This document shows, one piece after another, positions 26,595-35,013 of a stretch of DNA of 64,000 bases. The notes beneath the pieces are model-generated. The model saw nothing but the letters and a program-made list of their open reading frames with translations, was not told the DNA's origin and searched no databases. The stretch comes from Falsiroseomonas selenitidurans (lineage in GTDB: Bacteria; Pseudomonadota; Alphaproteobacteria; Acetobacterales; Acetobacteraceae), in assembly GCF_012103215.1 (NCBI RefSeq), contig NZ_JAAVNE010000001.1, positions 62,001 through 126,000 of the forward strand. Direction: 5' to 3'. Each line of letters opens with the position of its first letter. The first letter of the stretch is position 1. A program made the position numbers and the translations under genes.

Positions 26595-29500
26595 GGCGCG
26601 GCAGGCGCCACCCCCCCGCGGTCGACGCTGGCTGCGCTGGACGCTCGCGCTGCTGCTGCTGCTGGTGCTGCTGCCGGTGGCGCTGTTGGGCGGCGCCCTG
26701 CTCTACGCCAACAGCGAAGGCGGGCGGGCGCGGCTGGCGGGCCTGGCGGAATCCTTCGTGCCCGGGCTGCGGCTGGAAGGCCTGGGCGGCCCCCTGCCCG
26801 GCCGGCTTTCCATCGCCCGGCTGACGCTGTCCGATGACCAGGGCGTGTGGCTGGAGATGCAGGATGTGGCGGTGGACTGGGACCCGCGCGCCCTGCTGTC
26901 CGGCACCGCCCAGGTGAACCTGCTGGCGGCGGAACGCCTGGCGGTGCTGCGCCTGCCGCAGGGCGAGACGGCGCCGGTGGCGGAGGATGCGCCGCCCGGC
27001 CCGCTGCTGCCGCAACTGCCGCAGCTTCCCGTGGCGGTGCGGCTGGAGCGGCTGGCCCTGGCGCGGATCGAGCTGGCGCCGGCGGTGGCCGGCCAGGCGG
27101 CGGTGCTGCGCGCGGAGGGCCAGGCGCTGCTGGATGCCGCCGGCCTGACCGCCAGCCTGGATGTGACGGCGCCGCAGGGCGCGACCCGGCTGGCCCTGCA
27201 GGCGGCGCTGCGCCCGGCAAGCGGCCGGCTGACGGCGGAGATCCACCTGCACGACGCCGCCGGCGGCCCGATCCCGGCGCTGATCGGCCAGGCGGGCCGG
27301 CCGATCGACCTGGACCTGACCCTGGATGGCCCGGCAGAGGAAGCCGCGCTGACGCTGCGCGCCGCGGCCGGGCCCGGCCTGTCGCTGGATCTCACCGGCA
27401 CGCTGCGCGCCCCGGCGCTGGACCGGCTGGGCGCCACGCTGCGCGGCACCGCCGATGCCTCCGCCCTGATGGAAGGCCCGCTCGCCGGCCTTGCCGGGCC
27501 CTTGGCGCTGGCGCTGGATTCAGGGCGCATGGCGGATGGCGCCATCGACCTGCGCCGGCTGGAATTGCGCGGCGCCGCCGGGCGCATCGCCGCCCGCGGC
27601 ATCCTGGCGGCCGACCTCGCCACCGCCGACCTGCTTGTGGAGGCCGACCTCGCCGGCTCCCGGGCCTTCGCCGCGCTGCTGCCGGAAGGCGTGCTGGCCT
27701 GGGACGGGCTGGCGCTGCGCGGCACCGTGCAGGGTCCCCTGGCCGCGCCCAGCGTCGATGCCACGCTGGCAGCGCAGGGCTTCGCCTCGCCCCTCCATCC
27801 GGTGCAGGCGATGCTCGGCGCCACCCCGCGCGTGACGCTGCGCGCCACGGCGCCGGGGCGGATCGCGCTGCTGCGGGTGGCGGGTGCGGCGCTGCAGGCC
27901 CAGGCGGAAGGCCAGGTGGGAGAGACGCTGGACCTGCGCTTTTCCGCCGACCTCGCCTCCGTCGAAGGCGCGGCGCCGGGCCTGGGCGGCGCGCTGCGGC
28001 TGGAAGGCACCGCCAGCGGCCCCCTCGCCGACCCCAGCCTGACGGTGCAGGTACAGTCCGACCGGCTGGAGATGGCCGGCCAGGTGCTGGAGGCGCTGCG
28101 GCTGGAGGCGCGCATCGCCAACCCGGCCTCCGCCCCGGCCGTGCAGGCGGCGGCCAGCGGGCGTTTCCAGGGCCTGCCCCTGGCGCTCGATCTCCGCGCC
28201 GCACCGCTGCCGGAGGGCCGGGTGCGGCTGGAGGCGGCCAGCGCGCGGCTGGGTCCGGCGACGCTGACGGCAGACGGCGTGCTGGACACCGGCAGCCTGG
28301 TCTTCAGCGGCGATGCCACCCTGGCGGCGGAGGCGCTGGCGCCGCTCTCGGCCATTGCCGGCACGCCGCTGGCCGGCGCCTTGCGGCTGGAGGCGGCATT
28401 GTCCGCCCAGGATGGCCAGCAGGCGGTGCGTCTGCGCCTGGCCGCGCCGCGCCTGACCGTCTCCGGCACCCAGGCGCGCGACATCACGGCGACGGTGGAA
28501 GGCACACTGGCGGCGCTGGACTTTGCCCTCTCCGGCCAGCTCTCCGGCACGGCGATGGCGGCGCGCGGCCGCCTGGCGACGCTGGAGGATGGCGCGCGGC
28601 GGCTGGAGCTGGCGGCGCTGAGCCTCGCCGGCCAGGGCGAGACCATCCGCCTCGCCGCCCCGGCCCGGCTGGTGCTGCGCCCGGATGGCGCGGTGGAGGT
28701 GGCGGCGCTGTCCGTCACCAGCGGCCGCGGCGGCACGCTGAACCTCGCCGGCACCTGGTCGGCGGCGCGGGCCGATCTGCGCGCCACGCTCAACCTGCCG
28801 GACCTGGCGGGCATCGCGCCGCTGGTGCCCGGCGTGACGCCCAGCGGGCGGGTGCAGGCGGAGGCACGGATCACCGGTCCCGGCACGGCGCCCGCCATCG
28901 CTGCCACGCTGCGCGCCAGCAACCTGCGCGCCGGCGCGGCCTGGGCGCGCGGCCTACCGCCGGCCGGGGTCCAGGCGGAAGCCACCCGCACCGCCGAGGG
29001 CGCCATCACCGCCCGCGCCACGCTCGGCCTTGGCGCCGGCACGCGGCTGGTGGCGGCGGCAAGGCTGCCGCAGGGGCCGACCGGGCCGCTGGACGGGTCG
29101 CTGGACGGGCAGGCCGACCTCGGCGCGCTGGCGCAGCCGCTGCTGGCGGCGGGGGCGGACCGCGTGGCCGGGCGGCTCGACCTCGGCCTGCGCATCGGCG
29201 GCACGGTGGCGAACCCGGTCCTCGGCGGGCAGGCGCGGCTGGCCGGCGGCTCCTACCGCAACGCGGTGCTGGGCGTGGCGCTGACCCAGCTGGCCGGCAC
29301 CATCGCCGCGGAGGGGCCGCGCCTGCGGCTGGACCTCACCGGCCGCACCGCCGGCCAGGGGCGCATCGCGCTGGGCGGCACCGTGGCGCCGCTGGAGGCG
29401 AGCCTGCCGGTGGACCTGATGCTGCGCGCGGTGCAGGCGCAGCCCGTCGCCTCCGACCTCATCACCGCCGCGGTGGATGCGGAACTGGCGCTGACCGGCG

Positions 29501-30435
29501 GGCTGGCCACCGGGTCGCGCCTGGCCGGGGTGGTGCGGCTGCGGCGGGCGGATATCCGCGTGCCGGATCAGCTTCCGGCTTCCGTCCGCAGCCTGGGCCC
29601 GGTGACGGAGGTGGGCCGCGTGCCGGGCCGTGCCACGCCGCCACCGCGCCGCACGGCGGCGACAGCGCAGGCGGAGGCGGCGGCGCCGATCGCGCTCGAT
29701 ATCCGCTTCGAGGCGCCGCGCGGCGTCTTCGTGCGCGGCCGCGGCCTGGATGCGGAGCTGGGCGGCACGCTGCAGATCGGCGGCACCGTCGCCAGCCCCG
29801 AGATCGTCGGGCAACTCGCCCTGGTGCGGGGCGAGTTCCAGATCGTCGGCCGCCGCCTGACCTTCAGCCGCGGCCGGCTGGATTTCAGCGGCGGCCTGAT
29901 CCCGGACCTGGATTTCGAGGCGACCAGCCAGACCGGCGGCACCACCGTCTCCGTCGCCATCACCGGCCCGCCGGGCCAGCCCGTGATCACCTTCTCCTCC
30001 TCGCCGGAGTTGCCGCAGGACGAGATCCTGGCGCGGCTGCTGTTCGACCGGCCGGTCAGCGCGCTGTCCGCCTTCGAGATCGCGCAGATCGCCCAGGCCA
30101 TCGCGGGTGCCACCGGCATTGCCGGCGGCGGCGCCGCGGGGGTGCTGGACCGGGTGCGGCAGACGCTGGGGCTGGATCGGCTTTCCGTGGGCGGCGGCGG
30201 CGAGACGGCGGGCCGGACCACGACGGCCGAGGAGCGCTCCGGCCCGACGCTGGAAGCCGGGCGTTACGTGGCCGATGGCGTCTTCGTCGGCGTGCGCCAG
30301 GGGACAGAGACAGGGTCCTCCCGCGTCGGGGTGCGGGTCGACATCACGCCGCGCATCAAGCTGGAAGCCGAGACCGGCGACCGGGAGGCCGGGGAGCGCG
30401 TCGGCGTGACCATGGAATGGCAATGGGGGCGCTGA
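26569..30435 (+). CDS. tamB: Translocation and assembly module protein TamB (AsmA-like, DUF490)
   Basis: 1288 aa from ATG 26569 (26551 is an alternative six codons upstream). An N-terminal membrane anchor (WTLALLLLLVLLPVALLGGA, about 22-41) is followed by more than 1000 residues of repeated beta-strand-rich segments of the AsmA/TamB type and by the C-terminal DUF490 domain (about 900-1288) with RGLDAELGGTLQIGG, FEATSQTGGTTVSVAITG and LPQDEILARLLFDRPVS. The protein spans the periplasm to TamA. AsmA-like proteins form hydrophobic grooves for phospholipid transfer. The strong Ala/Leu/Arg bias is that of the genome and gives long shadow frames on the other strand. Confidence 0.93.
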   Translation: MSDLARPSEARQAPPPRGRRWLRWTLALLLLLVLLPVALLGGALLYANSEGGRARLAGLAESFVPGLRLEGLGGPLPGRLSIARLTLSDDQGVWLEMQDVAVDWDPRALLSGTAQVNLLAAERLAVLRLPQGETAPVAEDAPPGPLLPQLPQLPVAVRLERLALARIELAPAVAGQAAVLRAEGQALLDAAGLTASLDVTAPQGATRLALQAALRPASGRLTAEIHLHDAAGGPIPALIGQAGRPIDLDLTLDGPAEEAALTLRAAAGPGLSLDLTGTLRAPALDRLGATLRGTADASALMEGPLAGLAGPLALALDSGRMADGAIDLRRLELRGAAGRIAARGILAADLATADLLVEADLAGSRAFAALLPEGVLAWDGLALRGTVQGPLAAPSVDATLAAQGFASPLHPVQAMLGATPRVTLRATAPGRIALLRVAGAALQAQAEGQVGETLDLRFSADLASVEGAAPGLGGALRLEGTASGPLADPSLTVQVQSDRLEMAGQVLEALRLEARIANPASAPAVQAAASGRFQGLPLALDLRAAPLPEGRVRLEAASARLGPATLTADGVLDTGSLVFSGDATLAAEALAPLSAIAGTPLAGALRLEAALSAQDGQQAVRLRLAAPRLTVSGTQARDITATVEGTLAALDFALSGQLSGTAMAARGRLATLEDGARRLELAALSLAGQGETIRLAAPARLVLRPDGAVEVAALSVTSGRGGTLNLAGTWSAARADLRATLNLPDLAGIAPLVPGVTPSGRVQAEARITGPGTAPAIAATLRASNLRAGAAWARGLPPAGVQAEATRTAEGAITARATLGLGAGTRLVAAARLPQGPTGPLDGSLDGQADLGALAQPLLAAGADRVAGRLDLGLRIGGTVANPVLGGQARLAGGSYRNAVLGVALTQLAGTIAAEGPRLRLDLTGRTAGQGRIALGGTVAPLEASLPVDLMLRAVQAQPVASDLITAAVDAELALTGGLATGSRLAGVVRLRRADIRVPDQLPASVRSLGPVTEVGRVPGRATPPPRRTAATAQAEAAAPIALDIRFEAPRGVFVRGRGLDAELGGTLQIGGTVASPEIVGQLALVRGEFQIVGRRLTFSRGRLDFSGGLIPDLDFEATSQTGGTTVSVAITGPPGQPVITFSSSPELPQDEILARLLFDRPVSALSAFEIAQIAQAIAGATGIAGGGAAGVLDRVRQTLGLDRLSVGGGGETAGRTTTAEERSGPTLEAGRYVADGVFVGVRQGTETGSSRVGVRVDITPRIKLEAETGDREAGERVGVTMEWQWGR

Positions 30436-30448
30436 TCCAGGGCACGGA

Positions 30449-32131
30449 TCACGCCAGCTGCGGGACCCGCCGCAGCAGCGCCGCATCCAGCGCCGCGCGC
30501 CGCTGCCAGAGGCTGTCATACCAGGCCCGGCGGAGGCCGAGCTGCTGCGCCAGCAGCCGCTCCGACCGCACCCAGGCGCGCGCCGCCTCCGCCATCGCCA
30601 GCGCCCGGCCGCGATCGGCCAGCAGCGACCGCAGGGCGGCCAGCAGCGCCTCCGGCGTCGGCAGGATCAGCCCGGTTTCGCCATGCCGCAGGGTGCCGGC
30701 ATAGACCACCGGGCTGGCCAGGCAGCACAGGCGATGGCCGCCGGCCTCCACCGCCTTGAGGTCGGATTTCATGCGGTTGAACCGGGTATCGGCCAAGGGC
30801 AGGAAGGCCAGTTCACAGCGCGCCAGCACCGCGCGATAGCCGGCGTAGTCCGCCGTGGGCGTGAACCGCTTGTGCGGCGTCGCCAGCGCCGCATGGCTGG
30901 TGCGGTCATGCACCACCTCCACCGCCAGCCGGCCATCGGCCTCGGCCAGGGCCTGGTTCAGGGCGGGCAGGAAGGGGGCGATGTCGGCTTCCCGGTTCAG
31001 CGCGCCGAAGAACAGCGTCAGCCGGCCCGGATCCCGGAAATTCGCCGGCTCCGGCAGTTCGGCCAGGGTGTTGGGGAAGACCGCGACCTCCGGGTTCCAG
31101 GCGGCGAACAGCGCGCGCAGCGGCTCGGTCGAGGTCTGCACCGCATGCACGCCGCTGAAGGCCAGATTGCCGTTGCGCGCGATGGAGGGCCAATGCGCCG
31201 GGTCGTCGTCGAATTCCTGCACCAGCAGCGCGCCGGTGGCGCGCGCTGCTTTCAGATAGGCGACGGCCTGCGGGCTGTCCAAGAGGCGGCGCTGCAGGAT
31301 CAGCACATGCGGCAGGCCGGCCCGCGGCGCGGGCAGGTCGCCGGACTGGCTGACCTCCACCCGCACGCCGGGCTGGCTGGCCAGGGCACGCATCGGCTGC
31401 AGCACCCGCACATCGTTCACGCCGCCCACCGGCTTCAAGGTGCGCGCCGCCAGGAACAGCCGCCGCGGTGCGCGGGGCGTGGCGCGCCAGACATATTGCA
31501 GGGGGGCGGCGCGGCGCAGCCAATCCGCCGGCGTGGTGCCAAGCGCCGCCAGCGCGGGTTCCAGCGCAGCCGCCAGGGTCTCCGCCTTTTCCGCGTCGAA
31601 GACCCGCGGCGCCACGTCCACCGGCACCAGCCCGGCCTGTTCCAGCGCCTGGCGCATGCCCTCCGCGGTGAACCAGCGCAGATGCGTTCGGTCGAACAGG
31701 CCCTTCTCCTCGTAGCGCCAGCCGCCGGCCAGCAGGCGGGCGGTGAAGGACCAGTGCTCCAGGTTCGGCACGCAGGCCAGCAGCACACCCCCCGGCGCCA
31801 GCAGCGGCGCATCGCGCGCCAGCACGGCCCAGGGGTCGCGCAGGTGTTCCAGCACGTCACCGAACACCATCGCGTCCAGGCTGCCCGGCGCCAGCGGCGG
31901 CGCCACCGCCTCCACATCCAGGCGGTGCAGCGCGTCGTAATGCGGTGCCGCCAGCGCGGCCAGGGCCGGGTCGGGCTCGATCCCGATCAGCGCCGCCGCC
32001 GGGTTGCGCCGCCGGAAGGCCGCCCCCAGCGCGCCCGCGCCGCAGCCCACATCCAGCACACGGCGCGCATCCAGCGGGATGCGCGCCAGCAGGTCCGAGT
32101 TCGCCACCAGGCCGTAGGTCGCTTCGGTCAC
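30449..32131 (-). CDS. Methyltransferase-glycosyltransferase fusion protein
   Basis: 560 aa. Residues 1-215 are a class I SAM methyltransferase: VLDVGCGAG at 25-33, DVLEHLRDPWAVL near 96, and GLFDRTHLRWFT near 149, a motif of the UbiG/Methyltransf_23 group in polysaccharide loci. Residues 220-560 look like a GT-B type glycosyltransferase C-terminal region, with LKPVGGVNDVRVLQPM near 229, TLFFGALNREADIAPFLPAL, and SDLKAVEAGGHRLCCLASP near 482. Its start overlaps the M28 peptidase stop by 4 nt (ATGA), so the two are translated together. Both parts could act on a surface glycan, but no other glycan genes are near. Confidence 0.8.
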   Translation of the reverse strand: MTEATYGLVANSDLLARIPLDARRVLDVGCGAGALGAAFRRRNPAAALIGIEPDPALAALAAPHYDALHRLDVEAVAPPLAPGSLDAMVFGDVLEHLRDPWAVLARDAPLLAPGGVLLACVPNLEHWSFTARLLAGGWRYEEKGLFDRTHLRWFTAEGMRQALEQAGLVPVDVAPRVFDAEKAETLAAALEPALAALGTTPADWLRRAAPLQYVWRATPRAPRRLFLAARTLKPVGGVNDVRVLQPMRALASQPGVRVEVSQSGDLPAPRAGLPHVLILQRRLLDSPQAVAYLKAARATGALLVQEFDDDPAHWPSIARNGNLAFSGVHAVQTSTEPLRALFAAWNPEVAVFPNTLAELPEPANFRDPGRLTLFFGALNREADIAPFLPALNQALAEADGRLAVEVVHDRTSHAALATPHKRFTPTADYAGYRAVLARCELAFLPLADTRFNRMKSDLKAVEAGGHRLCCLASPVVYAGTLRHGETGLILPTPEALLAALRSLLADRGRALAMAEAARAWVRSERLLAQQLGLRRAWYDSLWQRRAALDAALLRRVPQLA

Positions 32132-33849
32132 GGGGCGGGCACGGCCTCGGCGGCGGCGGCGAGGGCGGCCAGCACATGGTTCGCGCCGCGCCGCAGCTGG
32201 GTGGTGGCGAAGCCCAGCGCCTGGGGCGGGTAGCGGTCCAGCGCTTCCGCCACCGCCAGATGTGTCAGGGGCGGCGCCGGCAGGCCGAAATCGCGGCGCC
32301 AGCGCGTGCCCCTCGTGTAGTCCAGCGGCACCAGTTGGCGCAGCACGGCGAGCCGCGTCGCGCTGGCCACCGCCGGCGACGGGCCGGCGCCCTCGAAGGC
32401 GTCGAGCCGCGCCGCCAGCGCGGCCATGGCCGCCGCAACATCCGAAAAATCAAATCGTTCCCCGGCCGCCTTCGCATAGCGGTCGAGGTGTGTCCGCAGC
32501 TCCGCCAGCAGCGCGCCGGGGTCGAGCGGCAGCGCCGCCTGCGTCGCCATGCGGAACACGGCCAGCGCATACAGCCGGATGTCGGTCAGCAGCACCCCCG
32601 GATCCGCCACCTCCAGCTGGTCGCGGTCGGTGTGCCAGGCGGTGTTGCCGCCATTGCCCATGACGAAATACCAGCCGCGCCGTTCCACCTCCGCCTTCGG
32701 GATGCGGGAGGAGGCGGAGAAGCAGCCGGAGATGCCGAGGTTGTTGAAGGAGAAGTCGCTGGATTGCGTCGGCCGCTTGCCGCCGGCCACCTGGCCCGTC
32801 GCGTCGCGCACCGCCGCCGTCACGAAGGCGCGGTTCTCTGCCATCCAGGGAATGGTCGGGTAGTCGGTGGCGTCGCGGCAGCCGGGGCTGTCGCAGTTCA
32901 TATGCGCCACGCAATGCTGCGCGAGATCCAACGCGTGCTGGTCGGCATACCAGGTGGAGCCGGCGAACTTGCCGGTGGAGTGGCCGGGCCACCAGCAGAC
33001 ACGCACGCCGCGCCGCAGCTTGGCCCGATGCGCGTGCAGGGTGCGGGCGACCTCCAGCAGGCAGGCATCGCCGGTGGCGTTGTCGCCGACGCCGACATCC
33101 CAGGAATCGTAGTGGCCGTGCAGCAGCACGAAGCCGGGCTCGGTGCCCGGGATGCGCACTTCCGGCAGCACCTGGTCGAACCAGCCTTCCTCCACCACCG
33201 TGGTCAGGGTGGCGCTGGCGCCGCGGGCGGCGGCGGCGATCAGCTTCTCCCCGTCCGGGCCGCTGACGGCGCAGCCGGGGATGGGCGTGCGGCCCGGCAG
33301 GTCGTCCAGGTCCGGCGTGCCCCAGATGGCGCTGCCGCTGCCCCAATGCCGGTCCGGCCCGGGGTTCACCGCGATGACCCCGGCGGCACCCAGCGCGGCG
33401 AAGTGCAGGATGCGCTCCGCCAGGATCATGCCGCGGAACACCACCAGCCGGCCGCGCAGGTCCGGCACGCCCGGCGCCGGGTCGTAGCCCGGGCCGAACA
33501 GGGGCGCACTCGCCGGTGTCCAGCCCGGCGGCGGGCCCACCGGGTTCTCGACGAAGACCAGCGGTGCCGTCAGCCCCTCCGGCGCCGTCTCCGCCAGCTG
33601 CGCCGGGCGGGCCGGGAGGCGCAGGCCATCGAGCGTCACCTGCGCGGCCTTCGGCACGGCCAGGTACAGGCGCGGCCGGTGCACCGTGACGGGCAGGCCG
33701 AGCGCCCGCAGGCGGCGGACGATCTCCTCCCCCGCCGCCGCGGCCTCCTCCGGGTCCTGGCGCCGCATGGTGGAGAACCGCTCGACCAGCGACCAGGCAT
33801 CCTCGATGCGGGCGGTGGCCATCAGCGCGGCTTCGTCGGGCGTGGTCAT
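32128..33849 (-). CDS. M28 family peptidase
   Basis: 573 aa from ATG 33849; the frame opens at a TTG (33885) with nothing to support it. The fold resembles glutamate carboxypeptidase II/aminopeptidase S: a PA domain (about residues 90-220, GRLVVFRGMILAERI, GAAGVIAVNPG) and a metallopeptidase core with HGHYDSWDVGVGDNATGD near 243-260 (two zinc ligands, His and Asp), STWYADQH and the NCDSPG block near 310, and TAWHTDRD near 420 (His ligand). No clear signal peptide, so it is possibly cytoplasmic. 3' end coupled to the methyltransferase-glycosyltransferase gene. The downstream partner of a Bug protein gene 40 bp away. Confidence 0.87.
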   Translation of the reverse strand: MTTPDEAALMATARIEDAWSLVERFSTMRRQDPEEAAAAGEEIVRRLRALGLPVTVHRPRLYLAVPKAAQVTLDGLRLPARPAQLAETAPEGLTAPLVFVENPVGPPPGWTPASAPLFGPGYDPAPGVPDLRGRLVVFRGMILAERILHFAALGAAGVIAVNPGPDRHWGSGSAIWGTPDLDDLPGRTPIPGCAVSGPDGEKLIAAAARGASATLTTVVEEGWFDQVLPEVRIPGTEPGFVLLHGHYDSWDVGVGDNATGDACLLEVARTLHAHRAKLRRGVRVCWWPGHSTGKFAGSTWYADQHALDLAQHCVAHMNCDSPGCRDATDYPTIPWMAENRAFVTAAVRDATGQVAGGKRPTQSSDFSFNNLGISGCFSASSRIPKAEVERRGWYFVMGNGGNTAWHTDRDQLEVADPGVLLTDIRLYALAVFRMATQAALPLDPGALLAELRTHLDRYAKAAGERFDFSDVAAAMAALAARLDAFEGAGPSPAVASATRLAVLRQLVPLDYTRGTRWRRDFGLPAPPLTHLAVAEALDRYPPQALGFATTQLRRGANHVLAALAAAAEAVPAP

Positions 33850-33889
33850 CGGGGTCAGGGCCTGTGTTCGGGCGGGGATCGGCAAGCGC

Positions 33890-34885
33890 TCAGTCCAACG
33901 TCACGCCGGTGGCGCGCACCACGCCGGCCCAGCGTTCGATCTCGGCCAGGACGTAGCGCTGGGTTTCCTCCGGCGTGGTGCCGCCGGGGGTGACGCCGAT
34001 GGCGGCATAGCGCGTGCGCACCGCCTCGCTCGCCAGGGCGCGCCGAAGCTGGGCGTAGAAGGCCTGGACCACATCCTCCGGCACCCCTGCCGGCCCGGCC
34101 AGGCCGAACCAGTTGGTGGTGACGACCTGGGGAAAGCCCTGCTCCGCCAGGGTGGGAATCTCCGGGAAGGCGGCGCTGCGCGTCGCGGTGGACAGCGCCA
34201 GCGGCCGCACCGCGCCGCTGCGGATGTGCACCGCGGCGGAGGGCAGGCTGTCCCACATCCCTTCGATCCGCCCGCCGATCACATCCGCCGTGGCCGCCTG
34301 GGCGCCGCGATAGGGCACATGGGCGATGTCGATGCCGGCGGCGGCCTTCAGCAATTCCCCGGTCAGGTGGTGCAGCGTGCCATTGCCGCCGGAGCCGAAA
34401 TTCATCGCCCCGGGCCGGGCCTTGGCAGCGGCGATGTAGCCGGCCAGGTCGCGGAAGGGCTGGTCGCGCCCGACGATCAGCACCAGCGGCAGCGTGCCGA
34501 TCAGCGTGATGTTGCGGAAATCCCGCCGGGTGTCATAGGGCAGGTCCCGGCGCAGCGACGGAAAGATGGCCTGGGGGCCGACATTGGTCGTCATCCAGGC
34601 ATAGCCGTCCGGCGCCGATTTCGCGACATGGTCGGAGGCGACGACCCCGCCGGCGCCGGCGCGGTTCTCCACCGGGAAGGGCTGGCCGGTCTGCTCCTGC
34701 AGCGCCTGGGCCAGGGTGCGCGTCAGGATGTCGGAGGCCCCGCCCGGCGGGGCGGAGGAGATCATTCGCACCGGGCGGGTCGGCCAGCTGGCCGGCGTCG
34801 CGGCCGCCTGGGCGGCCGCAGACTGGGCCAGGGCGGCCTGGGCGGGCGCCAGGGCAATGGCGGAAAGCAGCAAGCGACGGCGCAT
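33890..34885 (-). CDS. Bug family tripartite tricarboxylate transporter solute-binding protein
   Basis: 331 aa from ATG 34885, which starts a signal peptide (RRRLLLSAIALAPAQAALAQ); the frame opens 28 codons earlier without a signal. Bug proteins bind carboxylates and other small anions in the periplasm, some feeding TctA/TctB permeases. The family core is present: WPTRPVRMISSAPPGGASDI near 35, ENRAGAGGVVASDHVAKSAPDG near 73, HVPYRGAQAATADVIGGRIE near 160, and GLAGPAGVPEDVV near 254. No tctA or tctB is in the window, so this is an orphan. It precedes the M28 gene (40 bp). Confidence 0.92.
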   Translation of the reverse strand: MRRRLLLSAIALAPAQAALAQSAAAQAAATPASWPTRPVRMISSAPPGGASDILTRTLAQALQEQTGQPFPVENRAGAGGVVASDHVAKSAPDGYAWMTTNVGPQAIFPSLRRDLPYDTRRDFRNITLIGTLPLVLIVGRDQPFRDLAGYIAAAKARPGAMNFGSGGNGTLHHLTGELLKAAAGIDIAHVPYRGAQAATADVIGGRIEGMWDSLPSAAVHIRSGAVRPLALSTATRSAAFPEIPTLAEQGFPQVVTTNWFGLAGPAGVPEDVVQAFYAQLRRALASEAVRTRYAAIGVTPGGTTPEETQRYVLAEIERWAGVVRATGVTLD

Positions 34886-35013
34886 CGGCGGTGTCCTTGT
34901 CTGGGGGAGGCTGCCGCGATGGGACACGGGCCGCGCCGCAGAGGCAAGACGATGCCGGACCGGCACCACGGCGATGCTTGACGTGCGGCGCGTCGCCCCG
35001 CAATCCCCCCGGC

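Noticed and set aside
26703..29204. 833-residue leftward open frame
   Set aside because: Antisense to tamB; Ser/Arg/Ala-rich with no domain.
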